The notes under the pieces: model-generated
Told to the model about the DNA's origin: nothing
The model's database searches: none
What the model saw: only the letters and a program-made list of their open reading frames with translations
NCBI GenBank assembly: GCA_015179125.1
Contig: WHVA01000450.1
Coordinates: 29,949-93,948, forward strand
DNA: 64,000 bases
Direction of reading: 5' to 3'
DNA from: Gautieria morchelliformis
Taxonomy: Eukaryota; Basidiomycota; Agaricomycetes; Gomphales; Gomphaceae
In this document: positions 22,926-34,179 of the stretch, one piece after another
Numbering within the stretch: position 1 is the stretch's first letter
Layout of the letters: each line of letters begins with the position of its first letter
Made by a program: the position numbers and the translations under genes

Positions 22926-23372
22926 ACAGGCATTCTGGCCCGGAGAATCACAAATCAATAACATACTACCAAGCAAGAATGTGAGTCTGATCAGTTGCAC
23001 GCACACATCACATGGTCCAAAATTAGTAGGGAGCAGCATCTCAGTGTCTAGGTGTCCAAGGTCTCCTTTGACCCTGGCAGCTATATAGTGCATGAGTCTA
23101 GGACATGAGTGTAGTTATGTCGAGATTCTGCACGAGTCTTCGGGAAAGGAAATGCAACTTAGGCGAGGGGTCAGGACGTATGGCATAACCAGGTTGGACG
23201 GCCACCATGGGCGGGGGCCTGGGGAATGCAGGGAAGGTGGGGGTTGAATTTATGGGTTATGGTCAGCACAAGGACTCGTACTGAGTGCTGCGCATTAAGA
23301 ATTGAGAAGATCTTGTCAGTCAGTGCTAGGTCGCTCTGCTGGCACAGGAGAGAGCAGGACAGGTGCTGAAGT

Positions 23373-23480
23373 TCATGCACAGGACGCTGCTCGCCGCGCC
23401 TGATCTGATGGTTTGGGCGAGAATTGTTTATCAACCGACCCATGCAATGGGAGCGCCAGCCAATGATGACTTACAGCCGT
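23373..23480 (+). repeat. diverged ~110-bp repeat, copy 3
   Basis: Contains the same ordered blocks as copy 2 (CAGGACGCTGCTC, then TTGTTTATCAACCGACCCA, then CAATGGGAG), with one small internal difference in spacing. Confidence 0.6.
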
Positions 23481-23965
23481 ACTAGCCCGGCGCATTCCAA
23501 TTCGACTTGAGCGACAACTACCATGGAGACCGTGAGTTCGGCTGTAGTCGGGGAACGACTGCACTGTTGTGCTGCCATCAGTACTTGTGTGATATTTACC
23601 ATCGTACTCAAGTCCCTATTGCGCAAATTCTGTGTGTATTTTTTGCCGGCACGGAAAGAATGAGTGTAAGCGCAAGGGTGCCTTTTGGGTCGAATCGTCG
23701 ATGAGAACCGTGGTATAAGTAGACATCCGGAAGAGAGTCAAGTACGCACAGTAATTAAGGTCGCACAGGAATTGGTCCTGCTCCCACAACGCGAGGCTTA
23801 CAGTAAGACGGATAAGTAGAGTCCAATCAGATAATTCGTGTCAAATATGAGCATTTGCATTAAGAGTATGCTGCACGGAGGGAGACGGAGTAAGCAGCGG
23901 TGAGATATCATGAACAGCCGAATTGGTCGAGATTATTGTGAGCAACCTCTATAGGCGGTATCAGA

Positions 23966-24044
23966 ACCTAGACGGCGTCAGAAGAATGTCTGATATTAAG
24001 AGATCTAACTGCGAATACCTAGACGGCGTCAGAAGAATGTCTGA
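23966..24044 (+). repeat. pair of identical 28-bp direct repeats
   Basis: A 28-base unit beginning ACCTAGACGGCGTC occurs at 23966-23993 and again at 24017-24044, separated by 23 bases. No terminal structure suggests a transposon footprint. Confidence 0.8.
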
Positions 24045-24468
24045 AGCGCCGTCGTACACGCGTTGGGTAACTATACTAGTTGCTTAGTAATATCGACTGC
24101 AAAGAGAGGATGATGCCGACTCGGCGATTGGTCATTCGGATTCACAACCAGATGCTGCCAGAGGCTCTGAAGACTAGTGGCCTGGCACAAACGAGTGCGA
24201 TCACTCCAGTGTGCTTTAGGGATTTCGAGCATGCAAAAGCTGGGTACTGTATGGGTGAATCGGGCCAACAAGAATGCGTCATGCATGACACGAATGTTGG
24301 TCAACTTAATCCGACACCTTGTGATTTCAATCGCTCATCATATACGCTCCAGCAACACATTTGTGTCAGGTGCTCATATTTTAACTAGTACATGCTGATC
24401 CGTGCCTTCTGCCAGGACATAATGTTTTCACGTGAATCAACTTCTCTCCTTGATAAAGCTTGAAACCC

Positions 24469-26044
24469 TCATGTTCTTCTCCGGGACTTCCTGCCAAATG
24501 GAAAGGCTTTTACTACCAACACTTCGATTGCCTTGGCATCGAGCCTTGGCTTGTCACCGATGCGGCCCTTGCAGGACTCCATGAGATGTTTCCGAAGAGT
24601 ATCTCTCCGCACGTATGTCCTGGCCTGCCCATGGAGCATGCAGCCCTCTGGGCACAGCACCTCAGGTCCATCTGAAAGGCCACGCTTAGCCTTTGTCTTT
24701 CCTTTTTCTGGGCCAGCTATGCCCGCCGACCCATCCTCAAGCTGTGTTCCCCTCATGTTCGCAGTTACTCTGGAAGGCGAGTCAGGTACTGGATCCGGCT
24801 GCATAGCCCGGGATCCCGCCATCAAACTGGCAACATTTTTTGCTGCCGGTGGGGTGGCCGTGGTGGTCCACGCGTCCCCCTGGTTGTAATAAGAATGTTT
24901 AGTTCCAATGGTGGGCCTGTAGCATGCATCAGGGTTATATCTCTGTCTGTTGAACACATGCGAAGGCACGCACATGTTTGGCCCACCATCTGGGTAGTCA
25001 TCACCTCCGCTATCGTAAGAGCAAGAGGTGTTTGCCTGATATGCTGGTGCACCATTGTCTTGGTACCATGCCTATTCCTGCAGTACAGACATATGCCCAG
25101 TGTCTTGAACGCTTATGAACTAGGTCAGATACTTATGTCCTATTACACAAAAAATTCTCAGCCTACCTGAAGTAATCAATGAGGGCGGCGTATGACAGGG
25201 TTGTCCAGTCTATCTCCCCGCTGGGAGCCACACTGCATGACATCGGCCCAAGTTCTTGGGCGACATGCTCAGGAGCGTTGTTTGTGGACTACTCTTGCCG
25301 TAGATAAGGCGGTCCACTCTCCTGACACCTGATAAACAGGTCAGATATGTGCTGTTACACAGAAAATGTCTTTGCATACCGCAGGTATTCCGCACCATTC
25401 CCAGCTGTCTGAGCACTCTGCGGGAACTGGTGCATACCCCATGGTCGTGCCGTGCCAAAGCGACCTCTGGACTCACCATCGCTGGAATCGCCGCCATGTT
25501 GCAGACTCCCTGGTGAGTCTGAGTCCTCATCGGCGCCCTGTGCCTCTTGGTAATCATTTGACCATGAACCGACCGCCCTTGCTGCTGCCTGTATTGCCAT
25601 GGATTCATGGGACGTGTCATTAGACATGACCCATTCCCCGGTGTACCAGCTGGAACCTGCATGTCCCCACGGTCCCTGATCCACCACTTCTGTCGCCTGA
25701 GCATTGCTTCCCACATCACCCCCATCCTCCATGTACCCCATCCCCACCGGCGCAACCCTATCGGCCATCACGTCATGCGCCGATCCTTCCCCAGGTACAT
25801 CACAGCACCGATTCACGAGTTCCAAGTCCTCTCGATATTTCTCCAACCGGGCTTGGTGAGCCAAGGTGTTCTCATGCGCAATGGCATGCCGGAGGCGCCA
25901 ACCAGGCCTTTGAGGATCATCTGCACACAGGACACAGTACCACGTGCCGTTCCCTCTGGAGCGAAAATCTGCACGGAAAGGTGAGTTCCAAGATGCTGAC
26001 AGTCCATGGTCGTGCTGCTCACATTCGGGTGCATGGAGGCTCAT
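24469..26044 (-). pseudogene. zinc-finger host gene, degenerating
   Basis: The first exon begins at ATG 26044 and runs to a GTATGC donor at 25379. It encodes a finger-like motif (YCVLCADD then HAIAHENTLAH) near residues 35-65 and a long Ser/Gly/Glu-rich tail. A canonical TTATCAG acceptor at 25329 opens exon 2 (25328-25167), which keeps frame and ends in SGEIDWTTLSYAALIDYF. Exon 2 contains an in-frame TAG. After the next intron, the frame that carries a second C/H motif (LCPEGC, then HLMESC; ends at 24469) is not the frame that the splice sites predict. The GC content and open character point to a once-functional gene. Fungal DNA transposons and regulators both use such fingers, so the family is uncertain. 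It is unrelated in sequence to the three-finger family elsewhere in the window. Confidence 0.5.
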
Positions 26045-26190
26045 GGTGGTGGGAACAAACCCAGTGACCCCTAATGCCTCACTCCAGACTATCCAAGCCC
26101 GCCCCCTGTTGTCTCTGGTGAAAATCAGACCCTCCTCCTCTCTCGGTGTACTTGCCCACCAACGTAACCTCCGGATGACCTATGGGCCAT

Positions 26191-27669
26191 TGTTAGGGAT
26201 CGTCCACAAAGTAGCTACCTATTTATGAACATTTACTAGGTAGTTAATTAGTTTCAAACGTCCTCAAGGAAGGTTGTATTAATATTTCTATGCTACACTC
26301 ACATTGGGTCCACAAGATACAACAATCTCTTGATAGTTTAGCTAAGAATCCCCACGGTCACATGACTATCACATGACCTCAAAAACAGCTCAAAGTCACC
26401 TGATCATCCACAGTCACCTGACAATCACCTGACCTCATAGTCACCTGATTATCTACAGTCACCTGACAATCACCTGACCTCAAAGTCACTTGATTATCTA
26501 CGGTCACCTGACAATCACATGACACAGTCACATGACCTCAATCCAGCATGAAGTCACATGACTTTCCTTCGTCACATGATAATCACATGAGCGTGGGAGT
26601 TTCTTACATACTCTTAGCTTTACTGTCACAGAGCTGTGACTTTAACCCAATATAGCAATAGAACCTTCCACAGCCTTCCAATAGTTTCCAAACCTTTCCT
26701 GAAGCTTCTCTAAGCTTCCACAAGGTTCTTCACAGTAGTAGAAGCCTCTACAAGGTTCCTGCAGTAGTTACATAAGCTAGATGGATGCAGTATAAATAGC
26801 CTGCAGTTTTAGCAGTGAAGCAATCAATCATCTTTCACCCAAACCACTCATACCTTGAGTAACTGAAGTGTGACTTCAACACAGCCTTGTACCGAAGTAC
26901 TGGCTCACTGACTTGGCTACAGTCTAAGATTGCAGCAATTCTGATTGGCTCTGAGAAGTACAAGAGTGCTCTATTTTAATTGCAGCAGGCTCTGACTAAT
27001 CGCGCTGCGAACAGCAACATTACTAAGAGTAACTGATTAGTAATCCTGTACCATTAGACGCCACTCTGAGCAGTGATCTAATAGACTTGGTTATTAGTTA
27101 TTCAATTCACACAATAGATTATTAACTTAACTCTGAGTTAAGTGGGTTAATAGCCTTTTGAGTAATTGATCTTTCTTGATCAATCAACGCACTACAGATA
27201 TTAACCTAACTCAGGGTAAGTGAGTTAATATCCTACGTTTGTTGAGTTAGAAAACCAGAAAAGCCACAAGAATAGTGACATACTTGAACTGAGGAAGAGT
27301 TCAAGCACAGAACTATCTTTTCACGTCTTGGGGATTATTGTTGTCTTTAATTCACTCGACCCGCGGTCCTAAGACTCTAGGTAGCTTTCCCCCTTAAAGT
27401 ATCTGGACCCTTGGACGCCTATAAACATTCTTTGACCTCACAAAGTATTGCACAATCTAAGAACTACACGTGTTCAGTTAAATCTCTATTGCTACACTTC
27501 CTGTACCAATACTGATTCTGATTGTTCACCGGAGTATAATTTCTTAATTGGGTTCTCCGTTAAAATAGTTTCGAAGCTTGCGTGTGCTTGTAAAGTCAAA
27601 TCTCTGATTGAACTTTAGAATTGTGTTTAACACCACAGTTTTACGTTTAGTTCAACGGGTTCCAAAACA
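26191..27669 (+). mobile_element. probable solo LTR, 1479 bp
   Basis: An AT-rich block with sharp edges against GC-rich flanks. It begins TGTTAGGGATCG and ends CCAAAACA, giving the TGTT...AACA ends of an LTR. The flanking 5-mers are GCCAT (26186-26190) and GCCAC (27670-27674), a target duplication with one difference. Inside are a TATAAATA box (26791-26798) and a dense upstream motif array, as expected for a U3 promoter region. It has no coding capacity and no partner LTR in the window, so it most likely arose by recombination between the LTRs of a larger element, possibly gypsy-type given the length. The strand is assigned from the TATA position. Confidence 0.6.
26358..26590 (+). promoter_or_regulatory. 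array of 15 TCACNTGA sites upstream of a TATA box
   Basis: Fifteen copies of the palindromic octamer TCAC(A/C/T)TGA lie within 233 bases, in pairs such as TCACCTGACAATCACCTGA. The core CANNTG is an E-box, the binding site of bHLH regulators. Farther down, alternating GAA/TTC words (for example GAAGCTTC near 26702) resemble heat-shock elements, and TATAAATA lies at 26791. The array belongs to the probable solo LTR. Confidence 0.75.
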
Positions 27670-27674
27670 GCCAC

Positions 27675-28499
27675 CCTCTGCCCCGCCGGCCGCACTGGCA
27701 TGCAGCGTCAGCACCAACCCTCTTGCCCTGCATCTCATGCCCCCATGCCCAGAATCTATCCCCGAACGGCATCAACACATCAATCCCGCCTCACAAAGTG
27801 ATGAGATTCTGACCTGTGTGTGGGCCAGTGAGTTTTTCTGCGCTCTGACAGAAACACGAAACGTACTGAGAAGGTTGGCCGAGGTTGTTGGTCCAGGCCG
27901 GGGAGACTGAAGCAGTGTACTGATCATATGCGCTAATGCATCGTGGTATCATATGTCAGCATGCAGACATATGGCATTGAATGGCAAGACTCGCCTGCAC
28001 CCAGAGGTATTGCTGTAGTAGTGCATGGTATGGGAGAGTCAGTGTATGTTGCGACAGGGAAAGGAACGCATGTCCTTTATATATCTACTTGGGTCAACAC
28101 ATGAATAGTCATCCTAATACACACCTGCGTTGAGTCCGATACCCTGGGAATGGCATTATAGAGTTTACGTGTCAAAAACGTGGATACCTGACAGCATCCA
28201 GTCAAATGTAGACCAAGCTCAGATCGATCCTGTCAAGTCGCAATAATAGGGTGTCCCTGACACAATAACGCTAGCTTCTAGCGAAGAATATCTAAGCATG
28301 TTTTGGGCACTCACAGAAGCTGGAGAAAATATTCCACATGAACAAGTGACATCGGGGTTTAGTAATAATGTTTACCGGATGGCATTGGACTTCAACCTGT
28401 GAAGCTTGAAGGCTTGTAAGAAGCACATGGCTGTTGTCTTCCAGCGCACCTATTTCAAAATGTTACAGTGGGAGCGTGACCTTCTCGGAACCCCAATAC
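27675..28499. other. intergenic, nothing recognised
   Basis: A short GC-rich open stretch (about 27675-27910) continues the composition seen left of the solo LTR and may be interrupted host sequence, but no domain is visible. The remainder shows no feature. Confidence 0.4.
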
Positions 28500-30340
28500 T
28501 TTTTTTATTTTTTTTTATTTTTTATTTTTTATCCATTTTGTCTTGTGGGGTGGTGCCCTATGTAAGACGATGCATATAGGTGTTCAGTTGACAACATTTT
28601 GATCTATCTACCCTTTCTTCGAAGGTGTGTTTGAATCTTCCTGTCGTGCTGATGTACTGGAAGAGTGGGGCTATGGCTTTTGGCCTGGAGAGTAGTGTTC
28701 AAAGTGACCTCGCATCCCATTTGAGCTTGTATTCTAGCCGCTGTCTATGTTTTTTGTATGCAGGGCACCGGATTAGGTAGTGGTATACTGTTTCATCACC
28801 GCTGAAGCACGCTTGACAGGTGGGGGAGTCTGCCTTTCCAATGTTGAAGAGGTGTCTGTTAAGCGGTACGTGGCCCGTTCTGAGCTGAATCAGGAGAGAG
28901 CTGTGGCGGCGTGCTAGCCCATCGCAAGCTTCATAAAGGCGGATGATGGCATTGATGGGTCTATTTTGCATGCCATGGGGGCTTCAGTGACGTCCTGAAC
29001 AGTTCCTTTGCCTGTCCTTTGACTGCTGTGTGGTGTCTTTGCAGCTCTGCGGCCTTGCTGATGGGTAGCTCTCCCCGGCATGCTATTGGTATGTCCTGCT
29101 CGCTTGTGGAATCTCCTTTGGCCGCTTTTCTGGCCTCTTCCTCTGCCCTCTCATTGCCCTTCACCCCTGCGTGGCCCGGCACCCACCTCATCGTGACTCT
29201 GCGTTGCTCTGCCCTTCCCATGCTGATTGCACTCATCTTCTCGTGGAGGGAACTGACTAGATATTGGCCGGAGATTGCACGCTCTTCCCTGGCTGTCTGG
29301 ATGGCCGCTTGGTTGTCGACTCCCAGCATGGGTCGTCCCCCCTGTTCCCACCTCAGTGACTGTGACTTGGCCCCCATTGCAGCGCCCAGCAGCTCCGCTT
29401 CAAACACTGTGTGCTTGTCCATCGGTCCCATGTATCTTCATGCTACCCTTACCTCCGTTTCCCCTCGGTACAGTACTGCGGCCACCCCTGCGCCCCCGTC
29501 TATGGCCGAGCTGTCCGTGTACACCTTGACTGTCGCTTGGTTGGCTCTCTCTTCCTCTACCACCTCCTTCTTGTTCTTGGGGATCCGCGCCTCGAACGAC
29601 GGCTCCCATTTATGCTCAATGGCCGCTACATCAATCGTCTCCATCTTTTGGGGCTTTGGTCGGGAGGCACACAGTATCTCATGTATGGCCGTCCAGTGTC
29701 TTTTGACATACCTGCTCGCTGCGTTTTTGATGTGCTTCAATAGGGGGTGTTGTCTGGGTAGGGTAGTCAGTCAGATAGCTGCACAGTGTATAACTTTAGA
29801 TACTAAGAGCTTGAATGGTAGTATGTCTGCGTGTGCGTCTAGCATGTTGCTCGCCGTTGTTCTCATTGCTCCAGTTATTGTGAGTGTGGCTTGTCACTGA
29901 ACCCTGGCCAGCTTGTTGATGTGTGCCTTTGGTGTGGGCGGATTCTGGGACGAGGAACACGTCAGCTGTGTATAGTATCTTGGGTATTACTATGGCTATG
30001 AAAAACTGTCGCATCCGCTTAGCTGCTATCCCTTTGGATGTTCTTGCTAGTCTCTTGTATTGATCGACAAGCTTTGTCCCTTTCTTGAGCGCGTAGTCTG
30101 TGTGGTGTTTGAACCGTAGCTCTTGGTCGAGCATCATGCCTAGGTACTTGTGCACCTCCTTTGGTCTGATTGTATGGTTACCTATTGTTATCACCGGTCG
30201 AGTGACTGGTCTGAATCCACTTGTTCTCATTGGGTCTTTTTCCCGCCTCCTGGTGAACCCCATCAAGCCAAACTTGTCCAGTGCAAAGTGGCAGTCGTGT
30301 TCTTTTGCCCACGCTAGCACTCCATGATCTTGTCACGATT
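28500..30340 (-). mobile_element. Tad1-like LINE, 5'-truncated and decayed
   Basis: On the minus strand the order is: the end of reverse transcriptase and thumb (about 30320-29890, with KYLGMMLD), a linker of the type VQ-QATLTITGA known from fungal LINEs, RNase H (about 29530-29080, starting VKVYTDSSA with a later WVPGHAGV), and a C-terminal CCHC motif of spacing C-x2-C-x8-H-x4-C near 28780. An A-rich tail with TAAAAA repeats (28500-28537) marks the 3' end. The 5' part is missing from about 30340, typical of incomplete target-primed reverse transcription. There is a frameshift after the thumb, and in-frame TGA codons replace arginine at least twice in the linker. I did not find a clean target duplication. 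Confidence 0.88.
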
Positions 30341-31432
30341 GGTTTTTAGGTGTTAATATCGTGTAGTAGTGAACACAGCGAATGCCAGAATGACTTGTGC
30401 GAATAAGTATGCTGTTCGGTGAATAGGTGACCCAATAAATGTTCACAAGATAAGAGGGCTGCCCGAGCGGAGCTTGCCCTATCTACAGTCGTAGCGAAAT
30501 AGCCCATGGCACTTGACGATGTAACGTGCAAGGTCTCACGGAAGGGTTGTCTAAGTAGCAACAATCCCCTCGCCAGTGAAGGTGCTCCTTCGGAGCCCTT
30601 CGCCGTCAGCACAGAAAATAGTTCGAAGGCTAAGGTAACAAAGATGAAGTATGAGAACTCACCAGTGATGCCTAAGTCCTCTTCTGGTCGAAGATAGAAA
30701 TCTCCAGGAGAAGGCTCAAGACGATGATCACAGTGAGGTCAAGTTTGCACAAGATGGACGACGTATGATAATTGAACTGGAGAATATATATGCGAATGTA
30801 AACTACTTATATCAAATGCTCGTAAGGTATTAGCAAATAGGAAAGAGGCCGTCGTGAGTCAGGGTTGGATAGGGGTGCGCAGTCATGATACTAAGTAGAT
30901 GGAATAAACATACAATAGAGTGGGGGAAGAGTCTGAACATGAAACGACGGAGAGTAAAGGTGGCAAAGGCACTTATGGACAAAACCATGTCTTGCAACCC
31001 GCATACATGCTACCCTGCACGGACTCTTCATTTACTGGGTTGATCCCGCACGACCTATGGAAGGGACGTCCTGCGAACATACTTTGGCCATACGAACACC
31101 CAAAGGGGTTGGATTAAGAAGATGATGGGGTTAATTATGAACCATCATGCCAGGTAAATGGTATCGATCATATTTGATGGCGTGCCTGCTGGCAAAATGC
31201 GCGAGCAGCGAATAGCGGTTCGGAGAATGCGGCGAACTCTGGTGAAGATGCTAGGGAGTGACGAGGGGGAACGACGAGGGGGAACATAGGGACAGTGGGG
31301 TAAGAGAAATAGACAGGTCATGACAGCTCTCTGACCATGATGTCAGACAGCTTGTCGAAAGCTTCCTGTAAGTTGGCGCTGTCTGCTAGCAACGTTGTGT
31401 AACAGGGATATATTTTGCATGATCCTATTTAC
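30341..31432. other. no recognisable gene
   Basis: About 1.1 kb between the LINE and a Helitron-type terminus. No protein motif, LTR or inverted repeat was recognised. Part of it may be the body of the non-autonomous Helitron that ends at 31518. Confidence 0.45.
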
Positions 31433-31518
31433 CCCAATGCACTTGACCTTACTGATGCATTTGACCTTACCGAGGTGTTTGACCTACACCCCTGCGCGAA
31501 GCGCAGGTACCCACCTAG
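31433..31518 (+). mobile_element. Helitron-type 3' terminus, copy 2
   Basis: A perfect 7-bp stem CCTGCGC/GCGCAGG with a GAA loop (31491-31507) is followed after seven bases by CTAG (31515-31518) and then T. The preceding bases repeat the TTTGACCTT words seen at 4262-4320. The two copies match along about 90 bases and diverge immediately after CTAG, as expected for a true element end. No coding sequence is attached. Confidence 0.65.
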
Positions 31519-31968
31519 TGGTTGGGTTGAAACTTAGACTGCCGGGTACCAGTGCTGTGCAAATTACATAAATATATTATGTGAAACACCCACAAGGACC
31601 CCACATGCAACTTTATAGACTCTGCCAGGAACTTCCAGGCAGCCAATATCTGTCAGGTCAGAAATGGTCAACCCATTCTATGGGTCTAAAACGACGTTTA
31701 AAGATGGTTTCGAGAATAAAATTTTTTTTCTCTTCTGGGTGACAATGGTCATGTATTTTAGTTAAGTAAAACCACCAAGTTCTTTGTATGTATGCTAGAA
31801 ATGATTCTATGGTTACTGATTTATTTATTTGTCCAAGTGCACAAAGTAGTAGGCAGCCTACCGAGGCGGCCAGAATGGGCGCTTAAGGGTAGCTGAGTTT
31901 GGATGGCCGCGATCTTACACCTTATGTACCATGAGACTAAAACATTACATCACATGCCAGTCACAGTA
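31519..31968. other. intergenic, nothing recognised
   Basis: AT-rich sequence with homopolymer runs (for example T8 near 31722) and no open frame of interest. Confidence 0.45.
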
Positions 31969-32057
31969 CACGTCCACAACACGTCCACAACACGTCCACA
32001 ACACGTCCACAGCACGTCCACAACATGTCCACAGCACGTCCACAACACGTCCACAAC
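31969..32057 (+). repeat. 11-bp minisatellite, 8 copies
   Basis: CACGTCCACAA (11 bp) is repeated eight times with a few transitions. It lies in a region without a recognised gene. Confidence 0.9.
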
Positions 32058-32499
32058 CACATCGAAGCTCCTGTAGGGCTTGGTGCTGTACCTGTATGGG
32101 TGGTATATACTGTTGAAAGTTAAAATTACCGGCGGATGATGTGTCTCACCCGGCACTTCGGCAGGATGATGCGGCTCGATACTAAGACAGGAAATGGTGG
32201 ACGGAGGGCTGTTGATACAAGGGATAATGAGCAGTGAAAGGGTAAAGACAATGGCTCTTTACTGACAATGGGATCATGGTATAATTAGGATGAGCTCTCA
32301 TGTATTTAAGACAGCGACCGAAGGTCGCTGCTGACTATCAAAACTACTACTTCACCTCCATATCTTACTTCAACCTACATATACGTTTTATAAGATCGCA
32401 TGAGAGAAGGTTTAGAAATATCTTACCATTGAGTCATAGTTGCTTCCCAAATTGACAAGCGGTTATTGAGTGCAAGCGTGATGATAATAGTAGATCTAA

Positions 32500-33715
32500 T
32501 TATTGTCACGCGCAGAGTTCAAGTCTGTACAGTGCAAATTTCGCTTGGGATGATCCACACAATACCATTTCAGCTTGCATAATAAAATACAATGAAGATA
32601 TAGATTGTAGCGATAGCTGCCCAGCCACTGGCACCTGGAGACCTCCCAACATCAGTTGGCAAGGGTTTCACAAGGAATATGTATACCCCTATATACCACA
32701 TCGACACCACCGAACCTACGGAGCATATGAGCAATGCATGGCCTCTACCCATATGGTCAACAAGGTACACCAGGAAAATCACGCTGATAACCAGTTTCAC
32801 AACCACATAAATGCGAGTCGAACAGCACGGCATCTGGAGCAGCAACACCGAGCCTTCAGAAGATCATGGGTGAGTAGCAATTTATCACATTTATCCCAGA
32901 AAGGTTTTGAAAAATCATCATGCTGACGCCTAGTTTGACTCTGGTGCTATGGCCACGCTGAGAGTTCTTTGAGTTGCCAATATGAAGCTCCGCCGCCGGC
33001 TTTGTCTTCGCGTTCTAGCTGCGAGCGCATGTCTTGCATCTCCGCTAATATGCATAGGTGTTCCCTTGGCAGTTTTAGAACCCGAGAGAGTGTGGATAGC
33101 CATCTGTCAAAAAGCCCATGCTGAGTGAGCCATCGAGAATTCTCCTATACCTGCACCCCGTGGGTGAAGCACATGGCGGCAGAAAAAAAGTCTTACAAGA
33201 AACATAGATACGAAAAGACCCAGGAATAATTTCATAGCGATAGGGATTTGTCATTGTGCAGTGGAGCTATTCGGAATGTGCAATACAGTGCCGTAGTTGA
33301 TCCAAAACCTGACTTTACCTGTCAGTGCAGAGAATACAAACCAATAAGTTCCACTTACCCCACCAGAGCTCCAATGATACATAATCTCATAAATGCCTAC
33401 GACGCCTCCTCCAACTACAGGAGGTGAGAACTTGGCTATGAATATGGGTATGATACTGGTTGCACTGCCAACGCCCAAGCCATTGAGTGTTCGGCCAGCA
33501 TACATCACATTCAAACTTCCGTTTGAACAAGTCCGCAAAAAGCTGTCGATGTTGAAAATGATGCTGGAAATAATAAGGGATAGGCACAGGCCATCGCAGT
33601 TGGATATAGGAAAGAAGCGCACCGAAAAAGCAGTCACCCTGAAACACGCTCACGGTGTTAGATGATATATTGTTCGCCGCTGCAGTGGACAAGTTGTTCA
33701 TTCTGAAGGAGAACC
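32500..33715 (-). pseudogene. MFS transporter pseudogene, quinate/sugar permease type
   Basis: Minus-strand segments in order match a 12-helix sugar/quinate porter. Near 33660 is FFGALLSY, followed by YAGRTLNGLGVG and PIFIAKFSPP (about 33500-33410), and a short GTAAGT...CAG intron just before FWINYG (about 33290). Next come ENSRWLTQHG (about 33140, the family's PESPRWL site) and a cytoplasmic loop with EMQDMRSQLERE. Then GVSMMIFQNLSGINVINCYSP (about 32920) leads into helices 7-9 with DHMGRG. Frames change several times, and stop codons stand where tryptophan is usual (for instance before QIP near 33255 and before NGI near 32570). It was a plasma-membrane proton symporter gene and cannot encode a full protein now. 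The extreme N- and C-termini are not recognisable. Confidence 0.8.
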
Positions 33716-33719
33716 TGAA

Positions 33720-34014
33720 TGTTTGACGCGGGGATCAGATGGAGTAGGCAGAATGTTATATCCAAGATGGTTGCGGAGGTAGTGAGCATGGAGTCATCAA
33801 AGGAGCTTCAGGAGGTGGCGCAAAGTACGATATAAAGTATTATATTGTCATGGGGAACGTCTAGCAGCTCTGAGAATACACGACACGAGTCATAGATGTG
33901 TGCTAGAGACATCTAGGATGGATGCTATGTTTGGGAGCATTAGCTAATAGAGGCCATAAGGACCTACAATGGCCATGGCCGTTTTCCCCGCAGCTGGGTA
34001 TTCCTCGGAAAGTC
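33720..34014. other. upstream flank of the transporter pseudogene
   Basis: May contain the decayed N-terminus of the transporter; no clear motif. Confidence 0.3.
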
Positions 34015-34019
34015 ATCCA

Positions 34020-34179
34020 TGTTAGGTTTTCGGTGTGGACGTCGAGAGTTAACAATAATCGTGTTTGTCTGAGCTCTGCCAAACGCGTAAGGAATCTAAC
34101 TATGGTGACTCGACTTAAGTATCCTGTGACCAAGCTTACTAATCTTCTAGTAGCTTCTAGGGCTCGCAATACTCCAACA
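34020..34179 (-). repeat. LTR of the miniature element, left copy
   Basis: 160 bp, TGTTAGG... to ...CCAACA as read on the plus strand. Confidence 0.88.

Larger units (their letters stand above)
22319..24468. other. intergenic, with short diverged repeats
   Basis: No gene recognised. The stretch holds three diverged copies of a roughly 110-base sequence and a perfect 28-base direct repeat, listed separately. An A9 run occurs near 22459. Confidence 0.5.

Noticed and set aside
31969-32057. CRISPR array
   Set aside because: The units are contiguous 11-mers without spacers, in a eukaryotic context; it is a minisatellite.
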